From an uncultured Flavobacteriaceae bacterium (lineage in GTDB: Bacteria; Bacteroidota; Bacteroidia; Flavobacteriales; Flavobacteriaceae), in contig CALHGE010000009.1 of assembly GCA_938029725.1 (NCBI GenBank), forward strand, positions 62,001 to 126,000: a DNA stretch of 64,000 nucleotides, written 5' to 3'. How positions within the stretch are numbered: position 1 is the first letter of the stretch; each line of letters starts with the position of its first letter. The position numbers and the translations under genes were made by a program. The notes below the pieces were generated by a model, which was not told the origin of the DNA, did no database searches, and saw only the letters and a program-made list of their open reading frames with translations. This document shows positions 38,576 to 48,835 of the stretch, in pieces.

Positions 38576-39467
38576 GGAGTATTTTTTTTATTCGTAGAAA
38601 CTCTTCTTGAGAATGAAATGGAATGGTTATTTTCCCTTTTCCCTTTTCTGATGCCTGTATCGCCACTTTTAAAGACAGGTGATTGGTGAACTCATCGCTA
38701 GCGTGCTTTGCAAAGTCTGGAGTAGCTGTATTTTTTTTCGGAACAGCTGTAGTGACTTTACCATTGTGATACTCTTTAACCAAACGCTCTGTATCTCGAA
38801 CCGAAAGGTTCTCGCCTACAATCTTCTCGTAAATTGCAATTTGCTCTTCTTTGGTTTCAATGTTTACTAAAGCCCGGCCATGACCCATACTTACAAAGCC
38901 ATCTCTGATGCCTGTTTGAATAATAGGGTCTAACTTAAGCAGTCGCATGTAGTTGGCGATAGTCGAACGTTTTTTGCCGACGCGATCGCTTAATTTTTCT
39001 TGTGTCAATTGTATTTCATCAATCAAGCGCTGATAGGAGAGTGCAATTTCGATGGGGTCTAAATCTTGCCGCTGAATATTTTCAACCAAAGCCATTTCTA
39101 GAGACTCTTGGTCGTTCGCTATTCTAATGTAAGCAGGAATGGTCTCTAAACCGTTAAGTTTTGAGGCTCTGTATCTTCGTTCTCCAGATACTAACTGGAA
39201 TTTATTAAAATCAAGTTTTCGAACGGTAATGGGTTGTATCACCCCTAGTTCACGAATAGATGATGCCAACTCTTGCAGTGCCTCGTCATTGAAGTGCGAC
39301 CTTGGTTGAAACGGATTCATCTCTATAGAGTCAATGTCCAGCTCAACTATATTGCCTACAACTTTGTCCGCATTCTTATCTGATGCTGATTGAATATCGT
39401 TTTCAGGGTCTTTCAATAATGCTGAAAGTCCTCGTCCTAGAGCTTGTTTTCTTGTTGCTTTCGCCAT
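38565..39467 (-). CDS. parB: Chromosome partitioning protein ParB
   Basis: IEMNPFQPRSHFNDEALQELASSIRELGVIQPITVRKL...LVSGERRYRASK...ALVENIQRQDLDPIEIALSYQRL. Confidence 0.96.
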   Translation of the reverse strand: MAKATRKQALGRGLSALLKDPENDIQSASDKNADKVVGNIVELDIDSIEMNPFQPRSHFNDEALQELASSIRELGVIQPITVRKLDFNKFQLVSGERRYRASKLNGLETIPAYIRIANDQESLEMALVENIQRQDLDPIEIALSYQRLIDEIQLTQEKLSDRVGKKRSTIANYMRLLKLDPIIQTGIRDGFVSMGHGRALVNIETKEEQIAIYEKIVGENLSVRDTERLVKEYHNGKVTTAVPKKNTATPDFAKHASDEFTNHLSLKVAIQASEKGKGKITIPFHSQEEFLRIKKILLGK

Positions 39468-40241
39468 TTATACCAATTCCTTATTTTTCTTAACTACTTC
39501 ATTTGCCAAATTCAAATAGTTGGCTGCACCCTTGCTACTTGCATCATATTTAATAATACTTTCACCGTAACTAGGTGCTTCGCTTAGGCGCACGTTTCTC
39601 TGAATAACTGTATCGAAAACCATATCTTCAAAGTGCTTTCGAACTTCTTCAACCACTTGGTTTGATAAGCGTAATCTCGAATCGTACATCGTTAACAACA
39701 TGCCTTCAATATCTAAATCGGCATTGTGAATCTTTTGAATGCTTTTTACCGTGTTTAAAAGCTTTCCGAGACCTTCAAGCGCAAAGTACTCGCATTGAAT
39801 GGGGATAATCACAGAATCTGCAGCGGTTAAGGCATTTAAGGTGATCAGACCTAGCGATGGAGCACAATCAATGAGTATAAAATCGTATTCCTTTTTTAGG
39901 TGCGTAATTGCCTTTTTTAGCATGTATTCGCGCTCATCTTTGTCGACCAATTCGATTTCAATAGCTACGAGGTCAATATGTGCTGGAATCAAATCAACAT
40001 TTGGCGAGGAGGTCGCTATGATAGTTTCGGCAGCGGTTTTCGTATGTTCTAGAAGCTGATAGCTTCCAAATTCGACACCGTCTACATCTATACCCAAGCC
40101 CGAAGTGGCATTTGCTTGCGGATCTGCATCAATCAGCAACACCTTTTGTTCGAGTACACCCAAAGCAGCGGCTAAATTCACCGATGTTGTGGTTTTGCCT
40201 ACTCCTCCCTTTTGATTCGCAATTGCAATAATTTTGCCCAT
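39468..40241 (-). CDS. parA: Chromosome partitioning ATPase ParA
   Basis: IIAIANQKGGVGKTTTSVNLAAALG; VLLIDADPQANATSGLG; LIDCAPSLGLITLNAL. Confidence 0.96.
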   Translation of the reverse strand: MGKIIAIANQKGGVGKTTTSVNLAAALGVLEQKVLLIDADPQANATSGLGIDVDGVEFGSYQLLEHTKTAAETIIATSSPNVDLIPAHIDLVAIEIELVDKDEREYMLKKAITHLKKEYDFILIDCAPSLGLITLNALTAADSVIIPIQCEYFALEGLGKLLNTVKSIQKIHNADLDIEGMLLTMYDSRLRLSNQVVEEVRKHFEDMVFDTVIQRNVRLSEAPSYGESIIKYDASSKGAANYLNLANEVVKKNKELV

Positions 40242-40420
40242 AGGTATGTTCAGTTAGCTCGTAAAAATACAATTATTTACGATGCTATCGGGTGAAATTT
40301 GTTAACAGAAAGTGAATTGCTATGGTGTCTAGCGTTAAATTGAGTTAAATTTTTGAGCTTCAGTAAGACAATACCCTGTATCAACTTAAAATGAGTAGCG
40401 CAAAGGCCTTGTCTAAAATG

Positions 40421-40768
40421 CTAGTCTTTCTTTTTTTCTTTCAACTTCAAACTATCTTCATATTCAATAAGATAGATTTCTTCGTTCTTTTTTTTTAAGT
40501 AGTATTGTTCTCTAGCAAATTTTTCAAGCTCTTCGGGGTCAGATAGTTTTTCGATAATCTTCTTGTCGTTTTTAATCTGTTCTCTTAGGTATTCTTTTTG
40601 CTTTTCTAGATTCTCAATTTCCCCTTTCAGTTCCATATGAATTCGCAGTGAATTGGTGTCGAAGAAAACCATCCAAACCACAAAGGCAGTGAGTATGAGT
40701 ACATAGATGCTACTAAAAATTGCAGCTAAACGGAACCATTTGTTGTTTTTGAAATCTTTCCACCCCAT
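40421..40768 (-). CDS. FtsB/DivIC-like septum formation initiator
   Basis: Single TM then coiled coil and KLSDPEELEKFAREQYYLKKKNEEIYLIEY. Confidence 0.88.
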   Translation of the reverse strand: MGWKDFKNNKWFRLAAIFSSIYVLILTAFVVWMVFFDTNSLRIHMELKGEIENLEKQKEYLREQIKNDKKIIEKLSDPEELEKFAREQYYLKKKNEEIYLIEYEDSLKLKEKKKD

Positions 40769-40771
40769 CGT

Positions 40772-41380
40772 TTAAACTAGTTTTTCGTTCACAATACTGC
40801 GAACTATATCAACAGCAACAGTGTTGTATTTATTATTTGGAATAATGATGTCAGCATATTCTTTTGTAGGTTCAATGAACTGATCGTGCATCGGTTTTAG
40901 AATGGTTTGGTACTTTAAAATGGTTTCGTCTAAATCCCAGCCGCGTTCGTTTACATCTCTTTTTAGTCTTCGAATAAGCCGCTCATCAGAATCTGCATGC
41001 ACAAATATCTTGATATCACACATCTCACGAATCTCTGGATTAGTTAAGATCAAAATACCTTCAACAATTACTACTTTGGTCGGATGGGTAGGAACGGTTT
41101 CTTGCTTGCGGTTGCATTCCAAAAAAGAATATACAGGTTGTTGAACCGAATGACCAGCTTTCAATTCTTTTAAATGCTGTGCCAGCAGAGCAAAATCAAT
41201 AGAATTCGGGTGATCAAAATTAGTCTCGCGCCTTTTAGCTAGGGTTAAATGCGTAAGATCATTATAATAAGAATCTTGCGAAATTACGCCAACTTCTTCA
41301 TCTGGTAATTCATTGATAATCTGATTGACTACCGTTGTTTTTCCACATCCTGTTCCTCCAGCGATTCCTATAATTAACAT
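40772..41380 (-). CDS. udk: Uridine kinase
   Basis: MLIIGIAGGTGCGKTTVVNQI; VISQDSYYNDL; NFDHPNSIDF; start at ATG 41380 favoured over track start 41464. Confidence 0.94.
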   Translation of the reverse strand: MLIIGIAGGTGCGKTTVVNQIINELPDEEVGVISQDSYYNDLTHLTLAKRRETNFDHPNSIDFALLAQHLKELKAGHSVQQPVYSFLECNRKQETVPTHPTKVVIVEGILILTNPEIREMCDIKIFVHADSDERLIRRLKRDVNERGWDLDETILKYQTILKPMHDQFIEPTKEYADIIIPNNKYNTVAVDIVRSIVNEKLV

Positions 41381-41475
41381 GTAATTTTTCTTTGAATACA
41401 AAAATAGGAAAGTTTTGTTAGGGTATGCCTTGCAGATTTTTAAAACATGAGAAAGACTTTGCAAGCTTTTATAAA

Positions 41476-41542
41476 TGTCAGTCTGAGCGCAGTTGAATAC
41501 CTTTTATAGTTAGCAGTGTTTTCGACTGTGCTCTAAATGACA
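41476..41542. repeat. Imperfect inverted repeat between acs and udk (REP-like)
   Basis: Left arm TGTCAGTCTGAGCGCAGTTGAATA (41476-41499); right arm rc TGTCATTTAGAGCACAGTCGAAAA (41519-41542); 18/24 identical. Confidence 0.65.
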
Positions 41543-41546
41543 AAAA

Positions 41547-43454
41547 TTAGAAGGAATTATCCATGATTTCCTTAACGACTTCAGGGTTTAAAAGGGTACT
41601 GGTATCTCCTAAGTTGGAAGTGTCTTTGCTCGCAATCTTCCTTAAAATACGCCGCATAATTTTACCACTTCTTGTTTTAGGAAGTCCAGAAACAAATTGA
41701 ATTTTATCTAATTTTGCGATAGGCCCAATTTGCTCTGTAATTTGCTGGTTGATTTCTTTACGGAGGTTGTTTCGGTCTCGAGTTTTTCCAACTTCTTTTA
41801 GAATCACATAGCCATATAAAGCATTTCCTTTTACCTCATGGGGGAAGCCTACAATCGCAGATTCGGCTACTGCTGGGTGCTCATTAATAGAATCTTCAAT
41901 AGGTGCTGTTCCTAAATTATGTCCTGAGACGATAATTACATCATCAACTCTTCCAGTAATTCTGTAATAGCCTACGGCATCTCGTAAAGCGCCATCACCT
42001 GTAAAATACATGTTTTTATAGGCAGAGAAATACGTGTCTCGATACCTATCATGATTACCCCAAATGGTTCGCGCAATTGAGGGCCATGGAAATTTGATAC
42101 ACAAACGCCCATCCACTTGATTGCCTTTGATTTCTTTGCCAGCCTCATCCATCAAGGCGGGTTGAATACCTATAAACGGCAAGGTCGCATAGGTGGGGGT
42201 GGTTGGAGTAACGTAGGGAATGGGCGTAATCATCATTCCACCCGTTTCTGTCTGCCACCAGGTATCTATAATTGGGCTTTTCTTCTTACCAATATTGTTG
42301 TTATACCAGTGCCATGCTTCCTCATTAATAGGCTCTCCGACAGAACCCAAAACCTTTAAGGAGGTCAAATCATGCTGCTCTACAAAATCTAGCTTCTCTT
42401 TGGCCAGCGCACGAATTGCAGTTGGTGCGGTATAGAATTGGTTTATTTTATGTTTTTCAATGATCTGCCAAAAACGGCCATAATCAGGGTAGGAGGGAAC
42501 GCCTTCAAACATAACTGTTGTTGCTCCATTTGCTAATGGTCCGTATACAATATAGGAATGTCCGGTAATCCAACCAATATCCGCAGTACACCAGTAGACA
42601 TCGTTTTCAGTATATTGAAATGCATTTTTAAAGGTATAGGCGGTGTAAACCATATAGCCTGCTGTGGTATGAACCATGCCTTTTGGTTTTCCTGTAGAAC
42701 CAGAAGTGTATAAAATAAAAAGAGGATCTTCTGCATCCATTAGTTCAGCATCGCGATCAGCATATGCTTTATCTAAAAGAGGTTGTAGCCAGTGATCTCT
42801 TCCATCTTTCATTCCGATATCAGAATTGATACGTTTTACTACCAAAACATTTTCTACTCCGCTGCAATCTTCCAAAGCCTTATCGACAATACCTTTGAGG
42901 TCAATTGTTTTAGCGCCGCGATACGAACCATCAGAGCAAATCACCATTTTGCAATCTGAATCATTAATTCTAGTGGAAAGAGCGTTGGCCGAAAAACCTG
43001 CAAAAACCACAGAATGTATGGCGCCGATTCTAGCACAAGCCAAAAGGGAAACTGCTAATTCAGGAATCATCGGCAGATAGATACAAACTCTATCTCCTTT
43101 TTTTACGCCGTGATCTAATAGTACATTTGCCATGCGACAAACACGCTCATGTAATTCGTGATATGTAATATGCTGCGCTTCTTCTTTTGGGTCATTGGGT
43201 TCGAAAAGGATAGCAGTTTTGTCACCTCTAGTAGGTAAATGCCTATCAAGACAGTTTTCAGTAATATTAAGTTTGGCACCTTCAAACCATTTGATTTCGG
43301 GCTTTGTGAAATCCCATTCCAACACCTTGTTCCATTTCTTTCGCCAAACAAAATGCTCCTCGGCGATTTCTTCCCAAAATGCTTCCGGATTGCTCACAGA
43401 TTTGCGATAAACTTGAAAATATTCTTCTAAATGTTTGATATGGTAATTACTCAT
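41547..43454 (-). CDS. acs: Acetyl-CoA synthetase
   Basis: LFILYTSGSTGKPKGMVHTTAGYMVY; DIGWITGHSYIVYGPLANGATTVMFEG; TWWQTETGG; KLPKTRSGKIMRRILRKIA-type C-terminus (GLPKTRSGKIMRRILRKIA). Confidence 0.97.
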   Translation of the reverse strand: MSNYHIKHLEEYFQVYRKSVSNPEAFWEEIAEEHFVWRKKWNKVLEWDFTKPEIKWFEGAKLNITENCLDRHLPTRGDKTAILFEPNDPKEEAQHITYHELHERVCRMANVLLDHGVKKGDRVCIYLPMIPELAVSLLACARIGAIHSVVFAGFSANALSTRINDSDCKMVICSDGSYRGAKTIDLKGIVDKALEDCSGVENVLVVKRINSDIGMKDGRDHWLQPLLDKAYADRDAELMDAEDPLFILYTSGSTGKPKGMVHTTAGYMVYTAYTFKNAFQYTENDVYWCTADIGWITGHSYIVYGPLANGATTVMFEGVPSYPDYGRFWQIIEKHKINQFYTAPTAIRALAKEKLDFVEQHDLTSLKVLGSVGEPINEEAWHWYNNNIGKKKSPIIDTWWQTETGGMMITPIPYVTPTTPTYATLPFIGIQPALMDEAGKEIKGNQVDGRLCIKFPWPSIARTIWGNHDRYRDTYFSAYKNMYFTGDGALRDAVGYYRITGRVDDVIIVSGHNLGTAPIEDSINEHPAVAESAIVGFPHEVKGNALYGYVILKEVGKTRDRNNLRKEINQQITEQIGPIAKLDKIQFVSGLPKTRSGKIMRRILRKIASKDTSNLGDTSTLLNPEVVKEIMDNSF

Positions 43455-43568
43455 CTGAACTTTATTTATTTGTTTTGAACAGGTTGTCGCAAAGACAGGC
43501 TGTCTTACTTCTTCTCATCTACAATTTCGCTTGCTTATCTCTCTCAAAGAGCCATGCTAATAATAAAA

Positions 43569-45281
43569 TCAATGTTCCGCAGCTTTTGCTGCGCCACTCG
43601 GAATTCGAATGTCTTCTACAATATCTTGAACGTTTTTCGGGGGTGGAGGCGTAAACTGCATAACGACAATAGAAACTATAAAATTCACAAGCATTGCTAC
43701 AGTTCCAAATCCTTCTGGAGAAATACCAAACCACCAAGCTTCTTTTAGTCCGGCTACCGCTTCTTTACCGCCATCAAAAATTCCAAATTTAAATTTGAGC
43801 ATGTAGAAAAGCATAAGTAAAATACCCACTACCATACCTGTAATGGCACCTTCTTTGTTCATTTTTTTGTAAAAAATTCCGAGTACAATTGCTGGAAAAA
43901 ATGAAGCAGCGGCTAAACCAAAAGCCAGCGCAACGACTGCTGCTACAAACCCAGGAGGGTCAATGCCGAAATAGCCAGCGATAATAACGGCAACCGTTGC
44001 AGCAGCTCTAGCAGCCCAAAGCTCTCCTTTTTCAGAGATATCTGGCTTAACTATTTTTTTGATTAAATCATGCGAAACAGATGCAGATATCACCAACAGC
44101 AGACCTGCGGCAGTTGAAAGGGCTGCAGCCAAACTACCAGCGGCTACTAATGCAATTACCCAAGCAGGAAGATTGGCAATTTCAGGGTTTGCCAAGACCA
44201 TAATATCTCTATCAACCGTAAGCTCATTTAAATTTGCATCGGCCACATATTGGATGATCCCATCTCCATTTTTATCATTAAATTTTATAAGTGCTGTCTT
44301 TTCCCAAGTTGAAAACCACTCCGGCATATCTGCATAAGGTTGATTGCTAACCGTGTTAATCATATTGGTTCGAGCAAATACTGCTACGGCAGGCGCTGTG
44401 GTGTATAATATGGCTATAAGTAGTAATGCCCACCCCGCTGATTTACGCGCATCTTTAACTCTTTTTACAGTAAAGAAACGCACGATTACATGGGGTAGAC
44501 CCGCCGTGCCTACCATTAATGCTAATGTAATCGCAAATACATCTACTATCGATTTTGAACCGTCGGTATATTCATTAAAGCCCAGTTCGGTAGAGAGACC
44601 GTCTAATTTGTCTAATAAAAATGTTCCAGAACCATCATTTAATGTGCCGCCCATACCCAATTGCGGAATAGGGTTTCCGGTCATTTGAATAGAGATGAAA
44701 ATAGCGGGTACCATAAAGGCGAAAATTAAAACACAATACTGTGCTACCTGGGTATAGGTTATGCCTTTCATTCCTCCAAGTACGGCATAAAATAAGACGA
44801 TAATCATGCCTATGATTACTCCAGTATTAATATCAACTTCTAGAAAACGGGAGAAGACTAAGCCTACACCGCGCATTTGCCCAGCGACATAGGTGAAAGA
44901 AACTAGTAAAGCACAGATAACCGCAACGATTCGAGCGGTATTTGAATAATATCTGTCGCCAATAAAATCAGGAACGGTAAACTTTCCGAATTTACGCAGA
45001 TAAGGTGCGAGCAGTAGTGCTAAAAGTACGTAGCCGCCGGTCCATCCCATTAAATATACAGAGCCATCATAGCCTGCAAATGAAATAATACCAGCCATAG
45101 AAATAAAAGATGCTGCCGACATCCAGTCTGCGGCTGTAGCCATTCCATTTGCGAGCGGAGAAACACCGCCGCCAGCTACGTAAAATTCTTTGGTTGAACC
45201 TGCTCTTGACCATATGGCGATGCCAATATAAAGGGTAAAACTGATTCCGACTAAAATATAGGTCCACGTTTGAACGCTCAT
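43569..45281 (-). CDS. Sodium:solute symporter family protein (acetate/ActP-like)
   Basis: Multiple TM helices; FYVAGGGVSPLANGMATAADWMSAASFISMAG; GTAGLPHVIVRFFTVKRVKDARKSAGWAL. Confidence 0.92.
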   Translation of the reverse strand: MSVQTWTYILVGISFTLYIGIAIWSRAGSTKEFYVAGGGVSPLANGMATAADWMSAASFISMAGIISFAGYDGSVYLMGWTGGYVLLALLLAPYLRKFGKFTVPDFIGDRYYSNTARIVAVICALLVSFTYVAGQMRGVGLVFSRFLEVDINTGVIIGMIIVLFYAVLGGMKGITYTQVAQYCVLIFAFMVPAIFISIQMTGNPIPQLGMGGTLNDGSGTFLLDKLDGLSTELGFNEYTDGSKSIVDVFAITLALMVGTAGLPHVIVRFFTVKRVKDARKSAGWALLLIAILYTTAPAVAVFARTNMINTVSNQPYADMPEWFSTWEKTALIKFNDKNGDGIIQYVADANLNELTVDRDIMVLANPEIANLPAWVIALVAAGSLAAALSTAAGLLLVISASVSHDLIKKIVKPDISEKGELWAARAAATVAVIIAGYFGIDPPGFVAAVVALAFGLAAASFFPAIVLGIFYKKMNKEGAITGMVVGILLMLFYMLKFKFGIFDGGKEAVAGLKEAWWFGISPEGFGTVAMLVNFIVSIVVMQFTPPPPKNVQDIVEDIRIPSGAAKAAEH

Positions 45282-45307
45282 AAATATGGTTTTAATTGTA
45301 ATTCCCG

Positions 45308-45328
45308 CCCTTCGTCTTCGCTCAGGGT
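45308..45328. repeat. Single intergenic copy of the TGAGCGAAG-type repeat core
   Basis: cccttcgtcttcgctcagggt (rc ACCCTGAGCGAAGACGAAGGG), sharing CTGAGCGnAG with 41476-41499. Confidence 0.4.
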
Positions 45329-45375
45329 AAATTGTAATGGGAATCTAGTGGTTATTGGTTGTCAGTTGGTTCGTG

Positions 45376-45636
45376 TTATTCGTCGTAGCCGTACTTCTTA
45401 TCCAGCTTGTTCATTAATTTTATATAGACAAATATTAAAATAACAAATACATAAATCGAGCCTTGCTGTGCAAACCAAAAGCCGAGTTTGAAGCCTCCAA
45501 TTTGAATGGTATCTAAGGCTTCCTTAAAAAGGATTCCAGCTCCAAAGGAAACCGCAAACCAAATGGTCAGTAGAATGAAAAGATAGCTTACATTTTCCTT
45601 CCAGTAAGCGCTTGCTTTTTGTTGTTTGTCATTCAT
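45376..45636 (-). CDS. DUF4212 small subunit of sodium:solute symporter
   Basis: YWKENVSYLFILLTIWFAVSFGAGILFKEALDTIQIGGFKLGFWFAQQGSIYVFVILIFVYIKLMNKLDKKYG. Confidence 0.9.
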   Translation of the reverse strand: MNDKQQKASAYWKENVSYLFILLTIWFAVSFGAGILFKEALDTIQIGGFKLGFWFAQQGSIYVFVILIFVYIKLMNKLDKKYGYDE

Positions 45637-45732
45637 AGTTGCGTAATTTTTGCAATAGTGTTCTAAGATACTTAATTGTAGCGAAAGCCTGTAAGCTCTT
45701 TTTTAGCTTGCAAGTATAGCTGTTCGGCTTTC

Positions 45733-46170
45733 TTAAGTCGGCCAATCATAGTTTTCTTCGTCTAGATAAGTAACGCCCAGTTCAATTGCTGTTACTTCAC
45801 CAAACTCTTCATTTAGTGTGATCCAAAATTCATCATTAGAATGACTGATGAAAAAATCATACTCCTCTATTTCCCAATCCGTAATCAAGGAACCGAAAAT
45901 CAACTTTTTAGCAATATCGATTTTCGTTCCAATTATTTTATGTCCGTTAAAAGTTAAATCAAGGTTATTCGTTCGTAAATAGCCTAGTCGATTTCCTTCA
46001 TTTAGGTAAAAAGTGAGCCGTAGTTTTAGTTGATTGAATTCGAGTAAAACTTCATCCTCATCATCTTCGTCAATTCTTTTTCGGTTTGGTATACCCAAAA
46101 TTTCTAGAATGTCTTTTTGAGTCATCCCAAATTTTAGATTCGCTATTCCGATTTTTGGTTTTAGTTGCAT
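45733..46170 (-). CDS. Hypothetical protein
   Basis: 145-aa ORF, 17 bp downstream of anmK; no family recognised with confidence. Confidence 0.6.
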   Translation of the reverse strand: MQLKPKIGIANLKFGMTQKDILEILGIPNRKRIDEDDEDEVLLEFNQLKLRLTFYLNEGNRLGYLRTNNLDLTFNGHKIIGTKIDIAKKLIFGSLITDWEIEEYDFFISHSNDEFWITLNEEFGEVTAIELGVTYLDEENYDWPT

Positions 46171-46187
46171 TGATTGGCTTTATTATA

Positions 46188-47264
46188 TCAATTAGGTAAA
46201 TACACTACACCACTAGAAGAATCTCTTTTCGCGCCTGTTACTGATTTCAGTACATTGGTTTCTTGTGCTACACGAAGTGCTCCCATTAAAGCAAAGACCA
46301 AAGCCTCTTTAAATTCGATCAGCTCTTTTTTCGTTGCTACAATTTCGGTATCATTATCTAATTTTTCTTGAAGTACTTCAATTAAAAAATGGTTTAAAGC
46401 GCCACCTCCAGTAACAAACAAAGAGTTCGATTTTTTAACACTATTTAAGTTCACTTGTTGCCCCACTTTTTCGCAAATATGGTGAATAGCGGTATGTAAT
46501 AGATTCTCGGTAGTATCATCTGTACTATCAACAATGGGTGCTACTTCTTCCACAAACCACTCATATCCGATTGATTTTGGATGTGGTAGTATATAGTATG
46601 TTAACCCGTTTAATCTATCGAGCATAGGTTGATTTATATTTCCGGAACGCGCTAATTCACCTCCCTTATCATAGTCCAAATCAATTTTTCTGGTGATGTA
46701 ATTTAAAATCATATTAGCCAAACCAATATCATAAGCAATTCGCCTTCCTTTTTGTTCTAATGATATATTACTAATTCCTCCTAGATTCAAACAAAAGTCA
46801 TACTGTCCGAAAAATAACTGGTCACCAATCGGCACCAGAGGAGCTCCTTGACCGCCTAAGGCGACATCATTGGTTCTAAAATCACAGATGACTTTACAGC
46901 CACTTTCATTTGCTAAATGCTGCCCAGAACCGATCTGAAATGTGAGTCCGTGTTTGGGTTGATGATGCGTTGTATGTCCATGACTAGCAATGTAGTCAAG
47001 GTCAAGTTTTTTGTCCTTAATAAATTGTTTCGCTTCTTTTCCTAACCATGTGCCGTAGGTATTATGGAATTGTAACAATTCGTTTGCCTTTAGGTAGATG
47101 GCGTCTTTTAGCTCCAATTGCATCTCATCAGAATAGGAAAGGCTCTTGGTTTCCACAATCTCAAAAGACCATTCACCTGCATCTTTAGTGATATGACAAT
47201 AACAGAGGTCTAGGCCATCTAATGATGTTCCTGACATGAGGCCCAGTATTTTGTAAATTTTCAT
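46188..47264 (-). CDS. anmK: Anhydro-N-acetylmuramic acid kinase
   Basis: ILGLMSGTSLDGLDLCYCHI; ASHGHTTHHQP; ICDFRTNDVALGGQGAPLVPIGD; NLGGISNISL. Confidence 0.95.
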   Translation of the reverse strand: MKIYKILGLMSGTSLDGLDLCYCHITKDAGEWSFEIVETKSLSYSDEMQLELKDAIYLKANELLQFHNTYGTWLGKEAKQFIKDKKLDLDYIASHGHTTHHQPKHGLTFQIGSGQHLANESGCKVICDFRTNDVALGGQGAPLVPIGDQLFFGQYDFCLNLGGISNISLEQKGRRIAYDIGLANMILNYITRKIDLDYDKGGELARSGNINQPMLDRLNGLTYYILPHPKSIGYEWFVEEVAPIVDSTDDTTENLLHTAIHHICEKVGQQVNLNSVKKSNSLFVTGGGALNHFLIEVLQEKLDNDTEIVATKKELIEFKEALVFALMGALRVAQETNVLKSVTGAKRDSSSGVVYLPN

Positions 47265-47270
47265 AGGCTC

Positions 47271-48833
47271 TTAGTTTATGGTAACTGGTAGCATTCCTTT
47301 GGCTTCGATTTTTCCTAAAAAATGATCGGTTGCCACATCTTGAAATTCAGCAAAAGTCTGATAGGCAATAACAATAGCTAAAGCTTCATCACTTTTGAAA
47401 AGATTCAAAACATAAGGGTTTCCAAAAAGATATAAAACCACATTTTTGGTTTGTATCAATTCGTTTATAAAATCAATTTCCTCTTGAAGCAGGCCAAAGT
47501 TATTAGCTGGTTTTACTTGCGGAGGTGTCAACAAAACTAGAATATTTTTCTCTTTTTTAAGCACTATTTTTGTTTCCTGTAAAGCATCTAAAATTTCTTT
47601 TGAAGCTTGTTCTAAAGCGGATCGTTTTATGGTTAAGGTAGAGAAATCAGTAGCTCTAAAAGTTGTGATATCTGCTTTGGTGCCTCTTAGTAAAGTCAAA
47701 CTATTTATGGCAAGTTTACGATTGAGTTGACTGTCCGCTTCAGGTCTTAAATTTGAATTTGATATTTGAGCTTGCAAAGCTTTTTCTTTTAACTTCCATA
47801 AGCGTTGAAAACTTTCTTCTATTTGTTCTTCGGATGCCTTATTAAGGATATTCGCAATTCCTTCAGGCACATTTTCAGCGAAGCATAAAACATCATTGCC
47901 TGCGTTGAAAGCAAGCCATTCTAATTCTCCTTTAATCGGATAGTTTTTAGATACGGCATGCATGTTTAAAGCATCGGAGATCACAAGGCCGTCGAAGCCC
48001 ATCTCTTCTCTTAAAACTCCTTTGATAATTTCTTTTGATATACTTGAAGAAATGGTCTTCCCGTTCGCTAAAGAAGGTACAGATAAATGTCCAGCCATTA
48101 CGGCGTCAACCCCAGATTCAATCAATTTCTGGAACGGATAGAGCTCATTAGCAATTAATTCTTCTTTGGTTTTGTCAATCAATGGAAGTCCCAAATGTGA
48201 ATCGGTAGCGGTATCACCATGGCCGGGAAAATGTTTGATACTTGTCAGAACACCTTCGCTTTGTGTTCCTTTTATATAGGCTAAGGCTTTCTGTGTTACT
48301 TTAATCTTGTCTTCTCCAAACGAGCGATACCCAATAACCGGATTATTGGGGTTGTTATTGATATCAATACAGGGAGCCAAATTCCAATGAATTCCCGCTG
48401 CTTTACAATCTCGTGCAATATTTCTTCCTACTTCGAAAATTAAATTATCATGGCCTTGAATCGCTCCTAAGGTAATTGCATACGGGTATTGCGGTGTGTT
48501 TTCAATTCGCATGGCCAAGCCCCATTCTGCGTCAATAGCAATCAGTAAAGGATATTTGGAAACACTTTGATAGCGTAGAATTAGGTTTTGAAGCGTTTCA
48601 AAACTATCTGCGTTATATATAACTGTTTTTTCACCTTCATAGTTGGTAGCAGCACTTGCGCGACTGTGAAAAAAACAGATGGCACCTATACCGTGGTTTT
48701 GTATTAAATTTTCTAAGTTTTGAATTTCTTGCTCGGTATCATTAACAAAGGCTGCGGGCATAAATAGTTGCCCGACTTTCTCAGAAAAGGATAGTACGTT
48801 CTTAACACTTTTATAAGCTACTGTTTTATTCAT
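47271..48833 (-). CDS. Glycoside hydrolase family 3 beta-N-acetylhexosaminidase (NagZ-like)
   Basis: SIKHFPGHGDTATDSHLGLPLI; AVMAGHLSVPSL; GFDGLVISDALNMHAVSK. Confidence 0.92.
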   Translation of the reverse strand: MNKTVAYKSVKNVLSFSEKVGQLFMPAAFVNDTEQEIQNLENLIQNHGIGAICFFHSRASAATNYEGEKTVIYNADSFETLQNLILRYQSVSKYPLLIAIDAEWGLAMRIENTPQYPYAITLGAIQGHDNLIFEVGRNIARDCKAAGIHWNLAPCIDINNNPNNPVIGYRSFGEDKIKVTQKALAYIKGTQSEGVLTSIKHFPGHGDTATDSHLGLPLIDKTKEELIANELYPFQKLIESGVDAVMAGHLSVPSLANGKTISSSISKEIIKGVLREEMGFDGLVISDALNMHAVSKNYPIKGELEWLAFNAGNDVLCFAENVPEGIANILNKASEEQIEESFQRLWKLKEKALQAQISNSNLRPEADSQLNRKLAINSLTLLRGTKADITTFRATDFSTLTIKRSALEQASKEILDALQETKIVLKKEKNILVLLTPPQVKPANNFGLLQEEIDFINELIQTKNVVLYLFGNPYVLNLFKSDEALAIVIAYQTFAEFQDVATDHFLGKIEAKGMLPVTIN

Positions 48834-48835
48834 TT

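Noticed and set aside
38565-40241. Replication origin or parS cluster near parA/parB
   Set aside because: No TGTTTCACGTGAAACA-like parS site or dnaA box cluster was seen around the par genes.
43490-43508. Palindrome AAGACAGGCTGTCTT upstream of acs
   Set aside because: Too short, with effectively no loop; no T-run or second copy to support a function.
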